Positions 1-9,645 of a DNA stretch of 35,475 nt are shown here, one piece after another. Below the pieces are notes generated by a model. It was not told where the DNA came from and ran no database searches. It saw nothing but the letters and a program-made list of their open reading frames with translations. The stretch's first letter is position 1. Each line of letters begins with the position of its first letter. The stretch covers positions 1 through 35,475 of the forward strand of contig PBRQ01000086.1 of assembly GCA_002725995.1 (NCBI GenBank), read 5' to 3'. Source of the stretch: Gammaproteobacteria bacterium. GTDB lineage: Bacteria > Pseudomonadota > Gammaproteobacteria > Pseudomonadales > Azotimanducaceae. A program made the position numbers and the translations under genes.

Positions 1-30
1 AAAGCCGAAATTTTTTGGTCGTTCTGTCAT
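1..30 (-). CDS. Start of an unidentified gene, cut by the window edge
   Basis: An ATG at 30 reads leftwards for ten codons (MTERPKNFGF) to the window edge. A GGAG/AGGA-like ribosome site lies just upstream, and the start is 14 bases after the stop of the acyl-CoA dehydrogenase gene on the same strand. The short gap suggests a shared transcript. Ten residues are too few to name a family. In this context a second fatty-acid or acyl-CoA enzyme is plausible, but that is inference only. Confidence 0.5.
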   Translation of the reverse strand, partial: MTERPKNFGF

Positions 31-44
31 AGTCCTATCTCCGG

Positions 45-1289
45 CTATTTTGATTTGGCTAAGCCAAGTACACGCTCACCAAGAATGTTGCGTTGTACCT
101 CGTTGGTCCCCGCTGCGATTGTCATGCCAAAGCTGTTTATGAAAGCGAATGGCCATTGCCCACCTGCGGGAGCATTCTCATCAATAACATTGAGGGAGCT
201 TGCTGCACCTTCGATATGGTAGGCGAGCTCCGCCATGTCCTGGAACAACTCGGTGAAATTGAGCTTTGATTGCAACGGTATCCGCATGGGGTGATCGGTC
301 AAGGGTGGAACTGTCATTCGTCGCATTGTCTGTCGCATTCCTTCCTGGCGAATCACAAGTTGGACAATTTCATCACGAATCATCGGGTCGTCAGCGGCAG
401 TTTTGTTGTTTCTGGGCTGGCTGCGGGCCAGGTCAATAAGTGACATGGCATTGGATGTAGAAACAGTTTCGCCATCCTCAAGGGACATACCACCTGATGC
501 CGGTGTAACCATCGGGCCAGCGCCGCGTTCGTGGGCGAGGGTAGTCATGGCGACCTTCCAGCCAGCGCCAACATCATCCAATCGATAGCGATCTTCCACC
601 ACAAGGTTTTCAAACAGGACTTCATTGAATCCGGTTCCACCGGTTATCTTGATCAGCGGTTTGATGGTGACACCATTGCCGATTGCGGACTTGATGGGGA
701 CAACGAAATAGGACAGTCCATTGTATTTGTCATCCTTGCTGGTACGGCAGAGCAAGATCATCCAGGTGGCAAAGTGTGCAAGGGAGGTCCATACCTTGTG
801 ACCGTTGATTACCCAGTTGTCACCATCACGCTCAGCGAAGGTCTGCTGGTTGGCCAGGTCTGATCCTGCACCTGGTTCACTAAAGCCCTGGCACCAGATT
901 TCTTCTCCTGATAGTAGTTTCGGCAGGAGCTCTGCTTTGACGTCATCCTGAGCGTGGAAAAGAATAGTCGGCGCTGCCATACCCATGCCAATAACATTAG
1001 GCAGATAGGGTGTTTTTGCCTGTTGCATCTCCTGGTTGGCGATCGCCTGGCAATCTGTTTTGCCGCCACCACCAACTTCCTTCGGATAGTCACTGCCGAG
1101 CATGCCAGCGTCATAGGCTGATTTTTGCCATTTCTGCAGCCACTCAAGTGCTGCTGGGTCATAGAGCTCAAGGGCTCCCTGTGGAAGTTTGACGGGTGGC
1201 CTGCCCGGGTGGTTATTCGCTAGCCAGTCCTGGCACTGAGCGCGAAACTCTGCCTGTTCTGGTGAGTCTTTGGCTTTGGCATCGGACAT
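45..1289 (-). CDS. Acyl-CoA dehydrogenase, large FadE-type subunit
   Basis: This 414-residue protein has the usual acyl-CoA dehydrogenase order: helical N-terminal domain, β middle domain and helical C-terminal domain. It should introduce an α,β double bond into an acyl-CoA with FAD as cofactor. Seen directly: the flavin/substrate segment CQGFSEPGAGSDLA near residue 135, the WVINGHKVWTS strand near 160, and the C-terminal signature AAGTNEVQRNILGERVLGL. The position that is the catalytic Glu in medium-chain enzymes (EGT) is Ala here, as in many actinobacterial and proteobacterial FadE proteins, so the base probably lies elsewhere or in a partner subunit. It is followed within 14 bases by another gene start. 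The substrate is unknown. Confidence 0.93.
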   Translation of the reverse strand: MSDAKAKDSPEQAEFRAQCQDWLANNHPGRPPVKLPQGALELYDPAALEWLQKWQKSAYDAGMLGSDYPKEVGGGGKTDCQAIANQEMQQAKTPYLPNVIGMGMAAPTILFHAQDDVKAELLPKLLSGEEIWCQGFSEPGAGSDLANQQTFAERDGDNWVINGHKVWTSLAHFATWMILLCRTSKDDKYNGLSYFVVPIKSAIGNGVTIKPLIKITGGTGFNEVLFENLVVEDRYRLDDVGAGWKVAMTTLAHERGAGPMVTPASGGMSLEDGETVSTSNAMSLIDLARSQPRNNKTAADDPMIRDEIVQLVIRQEGMRQTMRRMTVPPLTDHPMRIPLQSKLNFTELFQDMAELAYHIEGAASSLNVIDENAPAGGQWPFAFINSFGMTIAAGTNEVQRNILGERVLGLAKSK

Positions 1290-1440
1290 GTGATTCTCTC
1301 GGACACAAAAAGAAAGAGTTTGTACCCTATTCAGTGCCTGATGGGAAGCGCCAGTCGCGCTTTATTAGTGGCCTTGATGTTAGTGAGAAAGAGGAGGGAA
1401 TGGTGAAGTTATTTCTCTAGGCATTTCTCAAGATCACTTG

Positions 1441-1457
1441 TTGAGAACGTTTCTCAA
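1441..1457. promoter_or_regulatory. Perfect 7-3-7 palindrome upstream of the acyl-CoA dehydrogenase
   Basis: TTGAGAACGTTTCTCAA has perfect 7-base arms around a CGT centre. An extra TTCTCAAG copy lies at 1425-1432, in register with the one at 1451-1458, 26 bases apart. The site is about 150 bases upstream of the acyl-CoA dehydrogenase start at 1289 and also precedes the rightward cytochrome region. Size and symmetry fit a TetR- or GntR-type operator. The regulator is unknown and the sequence differs from the palindromes at 15344 and 22670. Confidence 0.45.
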
Positions 1458-1480
1458 GAACCTTACTCAGGCCGCTTCCT

Positions 1481-2317
1481 GGGACGCATTCGGTGAACGA
1501 ATTTGCTGTTAGCTTCGAGCACACTGGAGGTAGTGGTCAGTGATTTCCTTGTCGACCGACTGCCTTATATGAGCAACAGTTCCTTGTGGCTGGCGGACTC
1601 TTTGGCGCTGCATCACTTAGCACCAGAGAACCGGCAGAACCAGAGGTCGCTTTGAAACTGTCGGGCTATCTGGGAAACTGGGACGCAGCGATCTTTGCGT
1701 CAAGGGGCTATTATCGAGCACCTGCGCCCTTAAACAATGTAGCAGTAAATAATGTCGCAAGGAACGATGTTGCAAGGAATAAAGTATCCGGGACAATGGG
1801 CGAATACCCTCGACTCAACACGTTGGGCGCAAGTTTATCCGGGCCATTGGCCGGTGGTGTGCTCAACCTGGAGACTGGTTTTTACCACTCCGTGGATGAT
1901 CCTGGTGGCGATAACCCTGTCATCGAGAATGGCCAGTTGCGGTTTCTGGTAGGTTATTCACGCCAGCTGGGGAAAGAAACACAGATAGGTGTGCAAGCTT
2001 ACGCGGAGTGGATGCAGGACTATAATGATTACAAACGAAACCTTTCTGGAGTATCTGTGCCGCGTGAACAACTGCGTACGGTTGCGACGATGAGGTTCAC
2101 GCAGCAGTATCTGTACCAGGCCTTGACCTTGAATTTGTTCGCGTACTGGGGTGCCGCGGAAAATGACAGCTATGTGATTCCGTCCCTGCGGTACGCATTC
2201 AATGACTATCTTTGGGCAGAAGTTGGTGCAAACATTTTCAGTGGTTCGCGACGTGGTATGTTCGGCACATTGGCTGACAATGACAATATATACCTGACAG
2301 TGCGCTGTTCATTTTGA
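1481..2317 (+). pseudogene. Outer-membrane β-barrel (porin-like) protein, 5' end degraded
   Basis: An open frame from a GTG at 1586 gives 243 residues resembling the C-terminal half of a β-barrel: alternating aromatic/polar strands and a terminal Phe (VRCSF), typical of outer-membrane proteins. There is no signal peptide. Upstream, barrel-like protein sequence continues but changes frame: NEFAVSFEHTGGSGQ ends at TGA 1541, a neighbouring frame gives VSDFLVDRLPY, and the original frame resumes with YEQQFLVAGG. This suggests two compensating frameshifts and loss of everything before about 1481. The gene ends 10 bases before a pentaheme cytochrome, so the pair may once have been an outer-membrane electron-transfer unit. 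Sequencing error or a genuinely short protein are alternatives. Confidence 0.5.
1733..1792 (+). repeat. Four imperfect 15-bp tandem repeats inside the barrel gene
   Basis: Four consecutive 15-base units encode NNVAV, NNVAR, NDVAR and NKVSG. Units two and three are the closest pair (AATAATGTCGCAAGG and AACGATGTTGCAAGG). The repeat falls in what should be an exposed loop of the barrel, and each unit preserves the reading frame. It looks like slipped-strand expansion. Confidence 0.7.
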
Positions 2318-2327
2318 CCTTGCACCC

Positions 2328-3536
2328 ATGAAATCAAAAATAGCCATTGCGGTCATGATCATGCTGATTGCCTTTTTGGCGTGGCGGTTCATTCGGCCGA
2401 TGAATATTTTTGTCGTTGATGATCGGTTTGCCTGGCCCGTTGATACAACGCAAGCACCCCAATCTATAACCGGGCTGGCTGCCGGTGACTGTGGGACTTG
2501 TCATCAGGCTTTTTATGAAGAGTGGCAGACTACGATTCACAGCCAGGCCTGGACCGACCCCTATTTTCAGAGGGACTGGCACTTTGAAGAGGCGCAGTCA
2601 TCCTGCAGACTATGCCATACGCCGCTTGACGTTCAGCTCCCCTACAAGGTAGTTGGATATAGTGATGAGGATAAGTGGGACCCGATAGTTGAGGAAAACC
2701 CATCTTTTGATCCCGGTCTTCAGCACGAAGGCGTGACCTGCGCTGCCTGTCATTATCGTGATGGAAAAATAGTGGGTGTGCATGGAGATACTGATGCTCC
2801 GCACCCGGTCAGAAAAATTGAGAACCCTAACGAGGTTTGTGTCCGTTGCCATATCGTCGACGGTGATCGCTGGGATACCTTCTACCGGTTTCCTGCCTGT
2901 GGCACGGTCGCGGAAATCAAGTCTGGGCTGGCACCGCATGTGAAGCAAGATGGTGATGTGAGGGGATCGTCAGGCGAGGTCTCTGTGAGTGAAGCAGGTG
3001 TATTGGGATGTGTGGAATGCCACATGCCACTGATTATGCGTCCATTGGTCGATGGTGGCGATATACGAGCGAGCAGACGGCACCTCTGGCGTGGAGGTCA
3101 TGATGTGGAGATGGTAAAGAGTGCCTTGACCATTGAATTCGCTGAAAAGGAGACGCAGGGGCCTGGTGGGCGGGTGTTTGGTTTGACCATTACTAATACC
3201 GGTGCCGCCCACTATGTTCCTACGGGAACGCCGGACCGGCATCTTACGGTATCAATTCGCCTGCTTGATGAGGGGGGAGGGACCCTTAGTGCGAAGGTGC
3301 ATACACTGGAGCGTACTGTCATGTGGAGACCACTGATTGTAGACTTGAGGGATACGCGTTTACCACGTGGTGAGCCACGAGAATACGAATTAAAGGTTGG
3401 CAGCGAGGCCGGTGGGGTGCAGATTGAGGCGGAGGTAAGGTATCACCTGTTGGCCGAGTCCAGGCGAGAACGTATCGAATACGAAAATAAGACGCCAATT
3501 GATTATGAAGTCTTTAGGCAGCGAATATCCCTGTAG
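2328..3536 (+). CDS. Membrane-anchored pentaheme cytochrome c
   Basis: The 402-residue protein has an uncleaved-looking N-terminal anchor (about residues 5-20) and five CXXCH haem c motifs with Cys at 55/58, 93/96, 138/141, 171/174 and 228/231. Many extra His residues could be distal ligands. Residues from about 265 onward lack haem motifs and look like a β-rich domain. The haem spacing resembles the cytochrome c554/multihaem family that moves electrons in the periplasm. It starts 10 bases after the barrel remnant and was probably co-transcribed with it. Its redox partner is not evident; nearby nirS makes a role in nitrogen-oxide respiration possible but unproven. Confidence 0.9.
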   Translation: MKSKIAIAVMIMLIAFLAWRFIRPMNIFVVDDRFAWPVDTTQAPQSITGLAAGDCGTCHQAFYEEWQTTIHSQAWTDPYFQRDWHFEEAQSSCRLCHTPLDVQLPYKVVGYSDEDKWDPIVEENPSFDPGLQHEGVTCAACHYRDGKIVGVHGDTDAPHPVRKIENPNEVCVRCHIVDGDRWDTFYRFPACGTVAEIKSGLAPHVKQDGDVRGSSGEVSVSEAGVLGCVECHMPLIMRPLVDGGDIRASRRHLWRGGHDVEMVKSALTIEFAEKETQGPGGRVFGLTITNTGAAHYVPTGTPDRHLTVSIRLLDEGGGTLSAKVHTLERTVMWRPLIVDLRDTRLPRGEPREYELKVGSEAGGVQIEAEVRYHLLAESRRERIEYENKTPIDYEVFRQRISL

Positions 3537-3633
3537 GGGAATGCGGTATTTGCATCTTTGTATGAGTGGTTGGGGCCCCGTCGATTAGTTGGGGCATAAT
3601 GGGTAAATCAAATAGAACTTTGGAGTCAAGAGC

Positions 3634-4593
3634 ATGATCAAAATCCACGGAAATCTGAGTGCAAATGATGACTATACTCACGAGTTAGGACCTGAAGAGA
3701 ATTTCAACGAATCTGTCTACTTCAATTTCTTTGACAAGGAGAAAAGCCAGGGTGGGTTTGTTCGCATAGGTAACCGTGCAAATGAGGGTTACGCGGAAAT
3801 GACGGTGATCGTCTGGAATCCAGATGGATCGGCGTGGTTCAACTACGCCAAACCGGCTATCTTCCATAACGATGGATGGGATGCCGGCGGGCTGAAAATA
3901 GACATCATTAAGCCTGCGGAAACTGTTCGTACCAGCTACAAGGGTTCTGCTCTATTCATGCAAGACCCACGAGCAATGAGTGACCCCGGAAAGGCATTCA
4001 AGGAAAACCCAAAGCATGAACTTTCGATTGCCCTCACTCATGAAGCAGTGGGGCCCTTTTATGGTCATGTAGGAGAAGCTGGAGACGGGAACGAGTTTGC
4101 ACGATCCCACACGGAGCAACATATGCGGGTTAGCGGCACCTTGCAGTTCGGGAATGAAACGCCAGTTTCATTCGATGGACATGGTCTGCGGGACCACTCC
4201 TGGGGACCACGGTACTGGCAGGCTACGCCTTCCTATCGGTGGGTTACCTGCAATTTTGGTGATGACCTTGGCCTGATTCTTCGCACCAATGGTGACGGGG
4301 AGGGCGGTGGTCTGTTCCAGGAGGGCCAGGAACTTGTCAGGATTACGAAAACGGCACTGACGACCGAATACGAACCTGGGACCAACTACCACCAGTCCCT
4401 GCGAGCAGAGCTGGAACTGGAAGATGGGCGTACGCGGAGCCTTGAAGGGAGGGTGATGAGCTTTATTCCCCTGCGCAACCGGCGAAGCGGGGCGAGCACC
4501 CACGTTGGAGAAGGTATGACTGAATATACCCTGGATGGTGAACGCAAGGGTTACGGTTTGAGTGAGTACCTGGATCAGCCAGCGGAAGAGTAA
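3634..4593 (+). CDS. CrtC/AttH-like lipocalin-fold protein
   Basis: This is a 319-residue soluble protein without a signal peptide. A GGAG sits 8 bases before the ATG. Segments such as ESVYFNFFD, GGFVRIGNRANEGYAEM and HGLRDHSWGPRYW match the family once named hydroxyneurosporene synthase (CrtC) and now grouped with AttH-like double-lipocalin domains. Members occur widely in proteobacteria lacking carotenoid hydratase pathways and often sit near lipid or terpenoid catabolism genes, so the CrtC reaction should not be assumed. It is convergent with nirS, with 55 bases between stops. Confidence 0.75.
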   Translation: MIKIHGNLSANDDYTHELGPEENFNESVYFNFFDKEKSQGGFVRIGNRANEGYAEMTVIVWNPDGSAWFNYAKPAIFHNDGWDAGGLKIDIIKPAETVRTSYKGSALFMQDPRAMSDPGKAFKENPKHELSIALTHEAVGPFYGHVGEAGDGNEFARSHTEQHMRVSGTLQFGNETPVSFDGHGLRDHSWGPRYWQATPSYRWVTCNFGDDLGLILRTNGDGEGGGLFQEGQELVRITKTALTTEYEPGTNYHQSLRAELELEDGRTRSLEGRVMSFIPLRNRRSGASTHVGEGMTEYTLDGERKGYGLSEYLDQPAEE

Positions 4594-4648
4594 ACAGATA
4601 ATTGGAGCCAGAGTAAGAATAAACCCATTCCTACCCTGGCCCCTACTA

Positions 4649-6400
<1,752 letters not shown>

Positions 6401-6445
6401 TTAATTTTTCATGGTAAAATTTAATTCTTCGATCGCAAGGCTGCA

Positions 6446-6459
6446 TTGACATACGTCAA
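6446..6459 (-). promoter_or_regulatory. FNR/DNR-type box upstream of nirS
   Basis: TTGACATACGTCAA is a perfect TTGAC-N4-GTCAA palindrome of the FNR/DNR/NnrR class. Its centre lies about 79 bases upstream of the nirS start. With activator spacing of -41.5 the transcript would start near 6411, and an A/T-rich TAAATT near 6417-6422 could serve as the -10 element. This is the arrangement expected for oxygen- and NO-responsive activation of nitrite reductase. Confidence 0.8.
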
Positions 6460-6469
6460 ATATCAAAGG

Positions 6470-7957
6470 TTAGTCATCAGATTCTGCAGTTGGGATGAGT
6501 ACTTTTCTCTTGTCGCGTCTTTCCCGGCGCTCTCTTTTGCTCACCATCACCGGGCAATGGTGCTCGTCCCAGTAGCTCGTTTGGCACTCCAGACAATAGT
6601 GGCATTCCGATTCATCAATTTCACCCTTGTTGTTGATGGCACCCACGCTGCAGTTGTTTCCGCAGGTGTGGCATGATGTTCCACACTCCGGTCTGCGCCG
6701 CAGCCAGCTGAATATCTTGAAAAGTGATGAAAAGCTCAACAGTGCTCCAAGGGGGCAGATATAACGGCAGTAGAATTTGGTGTTGAACGTTGATATGAGT
6801 ATCAGTCCGATTGCATAGGCGGAAAAGTACCACTCCCGCTGAAATCTCAGGCTGATAGCCGTTTTGAAGGGCTCGACCTCGGAGAAGATCGCTACGGTTG
6901 GAATGGAATTTAGAGCCAGCCCCACCAGTGCCATGAGTATCACGTATTTTAGTGCCAGCAACCTCTCATGAACCATCAGGGGGAACTCATACTGTCTGAT
7001 GTTCAGCTTGTGAGCGATCTTGTTCATGAGCTCCTGAATGGCGCCAAAGGGGCATAGCCACCCACAAAAAATACCCCGGCCCCACAATAGGATACTTAGG
7101 GCGACAAAACCCCAGAGAATAAATACAACCGGGTCGAGCAGGAATATGTCCCAGCTGAACTCTTTTGTCAGCATGCTGATGAAGGTGAAGGCATTGATAA
7201 TTGATAATTGAGCCAGGCAGTAGAAGCCAATAAAGAACACTGTGTAGACAAGAAAGGCAATGCGCAGGTAGTTAAAGAAACGTGGGTTTACCACAACCCA
7301 ATCCTGGAAGAGGAGCATCAGCACCAGGATGGTCAATCCTGTGATAAGCAGGACTATCTCTATTTTTTCCCCCTGCCAGGCGGTAAGCCAAAGTGGATCA
7401 ACATCTGTCAAAGAAGTGTCCAGTGAGTCAGAATGAGCTTCCAATACGAGCCGTGCGGCCTTAACTGCAGACCCGTTCAAAACCATAGCTGTGATGGTGG
7501 CGCCCGATATCCCATCGACAGAGTTAGGGCGATTTTTGCCGGCCAGGCGGATACCGTTGACCACCGACATACCTTCATATTGTGAAGTAAAGTTGGTAAG
7601 TATTTCGTCATTTACGCCGATTACCAGTATCGGCTCCTGATGGCTGATAATCCTGACTTCAATAATAGTCCCATCTGGCTTGATGCTGACGAGTGTGCGG
7701 ATCGGGTAACCTGAATAGGCAGGTATCGGTGTGATTAGATCCGTGAAAAAGCTGTAGCCCAGTATGTGTTTGCCATCAAATACGATCAGGTGTGGTATCG
7801 GTGATTCTACGGGTAAGGTCCTGGTTGCATCGGGGAAAAGGTCAGCGACCAGCTTTAGACTAACCGCATCCTGCTCTGCTCCGCTGTCGCGCGCATAGCA
7901 ATCGGGGTGAACCAAAATTGCTAAAAGGCAAAGCAGCGCAAAATGTGTCGCTTTCAA
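6470..7957 (-). CDS. nirI: NosR/NirI-family membrane flavoprotein with Fe-S clusters
   Basis: The protein has 495 residues: a signal peptide (1-22), a periplasmic FMN-binding domain ending in the flavinylation motif SGATIT (151-156), several membrane helices (about 200-400), two CX3CP motifs (298-302 and 397-401), and a cytoplasmic Cys-rich tail (C425, C429, C432, C436, C452, C455, C458, C468) for Fe-S clusters. This is the NosR/NirI layout, though shorter than typical ~700-residue NosR. NirI is used because the gene sits directly upstream of nirS and no nos genes are seen; in Paracoccus NirI is needed for nirS expression. The start is a TTG preceded by GGAAAAG. A perfect FNR-type box lies 59 bases upstream, and a second box separates it from nirS, so the two genes appear to be independent units. 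Confidence 0.85.
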   Translation of the reverse strand: MKATHFALLCLLAILVHPDCYARDSGAEQDAVSLKLVADLFPDATRTLPVESPIPHLIVFDGKHILGYSFFTDLITPIPAYSGYPIRTLVSIKPDGTIIEVRIISHQEPILVIGVNDEILTNFTSQYEGMSVVNGIRLAGKNRPNSVDGISGATITAMVLNGSAVKAARLVLEAHSDSLDTSLTDVDPLWLTAWQGEKIEIVLLITGLTILVLMLLFQDWVVVNPRFFNYLRIAFLVYTVFFIGFYCLAQLSIINAFTFISMLTKEFSWDIFLLDPVVFILWGFVALSILLWGRGIFCGWLCPFGAIQELMNKIAHKLNIRQYEFPLMVHERLLALKYVILMALVGLALNSIPTVAIFSEVEPFKTAISLRFQREWYFSAYAIGLILISTFNTKFYCRYICPLGALLSFSSLFKIFSWLRRRPECGTSCHTCGNNCSVGAINNKGEIDESECHYCLECQTSYWDEHHCPVMVSKRERRERRDKRKVLIPTAESDD

Positions 7958-8015
7958 AAAACTTTTCCAGGAAATCGAGGGTGCAAAAGCTTAGCAATTA
8001 AAATTCAATTGTGAA

Positions 8016-8029
8016 TTGATATCGGTCAA
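8016..8029 (-). promoter_or_regulatory. FNR/DNR-type box upstream of the nirI-like gene
   Basis: TTGATATCGGTCAA fits TTGAT-N4-GTCAA exactly. Its centre is about 65 bases upstream of the TTG start at 7957. A class II promoter would start near 7981, leaving a short leader of about 24 bases. Confidence 0.8.
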
Positions 8030-8113
8030 TGAGATTGCTACTTGTTTTGGCAGGAATATACTCTTGACCCTGAGCCGGAGCAGGAGTGGTCCCTTAGAAT
8101 AGTTCACCTCTGA

Positions 8114-8959
8114 CTAACCCTGCTCCACCAGAAAGCGCACTCCAAACTGTTGTTCAACCTGCATTAGACCGGGTAAATCAGTGCTGCTGGTCACCTCAAG
8201 ATTTTTCGCTTTCAATGCAATTTCTGCGGTTTCCGGGTTGCGGGATTGCAGCACCACAGCATACATGCCTTCGCGCTTGTCCTTCAGAAAGTCTCCGATG
8301 GCCTCGGCGAAGGGTCTGCTTTGATCCTCAACCGAGACCAACTCGATAAGTCCTCCGGATGGCGGGCGACAGATCGATGATTTCACTCCCCGGTTAATAT
8401 CGATCGTCGGTTCATCAATAGGCATGGCCAACTTTGTACCATAAACCTCCCTGGCGCGGGCCAGGTCCTTGACCGCGATAATCACCCGCTTGATACCGGA
8501 TAGCCCCGGGGGATCAGCACTAATAGCGTTCATAGGGTCCTCTTGTGTAAAGGAGTTAACCGGATAGACTCGTATCAGTACGCCATGTGTCGAGTTTGGA
8601 TGAATATCGCGGCCACTTGCCCCTTCCATCAATGGAATAACATTGAGGCCACGTCCAATAAGATCTTCGGCTTCAGCATTCGGGTCCGGTGCTTCCAGCA
8701 TGAGGGCAAACAGTCCCTCTCCACGGCGGTCCAGGAAACCCTGCAGGCTCTGGCTGAGCGGTGCGTCTGGTACCGCAGGAGACATGAGTTCAATGTTGCT
8801 GCCACCACTGGGCACACACATGGCCAGTCTGGCCCCAAGACTATCAACACTGGTCTCGGACAGGTCGATTACGGGCATTCCAAACTTGTCTCGGAAGGTT
8901 TCAATAACTGCTGAGAAATCGTGTACTGCGATGGCGATTCGTGGCATGCCGGTAATCAT
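8114..8959 (-). CDS. Two-domain VOC (glyoxalase/bleomycin-resistance fold) protein
   Basis: The start at 8959 is set by AAAGGAG six bases before the ATG, giving 281 residues. Two VOC modules are visible: the first from PRIAIAVHDFSAVIETFRDKF to about residue 130, the second from IKRVIIAVKDLARAREVYGTKL onward. Each has a GG.IEL(M/V)S strand where a metal-binding Glu normally sits. The first keeps His in AVHD; the second has Lys instead, so metal binding may be asymmetric or lost in one half. Family members include methylmalonyl-CoA epimerases and dioxygenases. The reaction here cannot be assigned. An inverted repeat at 8981-9001 suggests local regulation. Confidence 0.8.
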   Translation of the reverse strand: MITGMPRIAIAVHDFSAVIETFRDKFGMPVIDLSETSVDSLGARLAMCVPSGGSNIELMSPAVPDAPLSQSLQGFLDRRGEGLFALMLEAPDPNAEAEDLIGRGLNVIPLMEGASGRDIHPNSTHGVLIRVYPVNSFTQEDPMNAISADPPGLSGIKRVIIAVKDLARAREVYGTKLAMPIDEPTIDINRGVKSSICRPPSGGLIELVSVEDQSRPFAEAIGDFLKDKREGMYAVVLQSRNPETAEIALKAKNLEVTSSTDLPGLMQVEQQFGVRFLVEQG

Positions 8960-8980
8960 GGGAGACTCCTTTTTTCTTCT

Positions 8981-9001
8981 AGAACAGACTACAATTGTTC
9001 T
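8981..9001. promoter_or_regulatory. Inverted repeat upstream of the VOC gene
   Basis: The arms AGAACA and TGTTCT are perfect complements separated by 9 bases, 22 bases upstream of the VOC start codon. Position and symmetry fit an operator overlapping the promoter. No regulator gene is adjacent. Confidence 0.4.
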
Positions 9002-9179
9002 AAAATTGCTTTCTTCGTGGTGCTTGAACTTTACACAAAAACACAAATATACGTTAGTAAGAAGCAGTGCGTTGTAAGAAATATTGTATTGTTTTGAACC
9101 CTGTGTAGTTGTGAGCGGCGTAGGAAAAGTAGTGCTGTATCCTGCCCATCATATTGTTGCTCTCTTGCTGGAGAGGATC

Positions 9180-9611
9180 ATGGTTAATGGCAATGCTTTT
9201 AGATTTCTCAGTATATTCCTGTTGTTATTCAGCACAACCAGTAATGCCGAGGAAAGACCTTACTATATGTGGGTCGACGATGATGGTGTCCTTAATTTCG
9301 ACCAGAATCGTCCTCGAGACAGGGAGTCAGAGGAAATAGTCGAGTCACCCCTCGAGTTTGGGCAGAGGCGATTTTCTGATGAACCCACTGAAACGGTCTA
9401 TATTTCACCTGAGGAAAAATTTGCACAGCAAATTAGAGAAGTGAACTGTACAAGTGACCGAAAAATACTTGAAAAATTGCTAGGTTTTAAGGCTATTCTC
9501 TTCCGAGGTGAAGATGGTCTTTTTAGACAACTGTCGGAAGAGGCCAAACAAGAAAAGATTAGTGAAACTGAGCAGGCAATCAAAGAGAACTGCTCAGAAC
9601 CAGATTCATAG
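9180..9611 (+). CDS. DUF4124-type exported protein
   Basis: The ATG at 9180 is preceded by GGAGAGG, giving 143 residues with a clear signal peptide (hydrophobic to about residue 20, cleavage near SNA-EE). The mature start YYMWVDDDGVLNFDQNRP matches the short DUF4124 module (Y-x-W-x-D-x-x-G-x-x-x-x), common in gammaproteobacterial exported proteins. The rest is charged and helical with two Cys residues that might form a disulfide. The function of DUF4124 is unknown. The gene is convergent with the serine hydrolase. Confidence 0.8.
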   Translation: MVNGNAFRFLSIFLLLFSTTSNAEERPYYMWVDDDGVLNFDQNRPRDRESEEIVESPLEFGQRRFSDEPTETVYISPEEKFAQQIREVNCTSDRKILEKLLGFKAILFRGEDGLFRQLSEEAKQEKISETEQAIKENCSEPDS

Positions 9612-9645
9612 TGCCTTTGATTGTAATTTAGACGCTGGGAATGCC

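Noticed and set aside
3634-4593. Carotenoid 1,2-hydratase (CrtC) activity
   Set aside because: Only the lipocalin-like fold is supported; no carotenoid genes are present.
6470-7957. Calling the protein NosR
   Set aside because: No nos genes are nearby and it adjoins nirS, so NirI is the better label although the families overlap.
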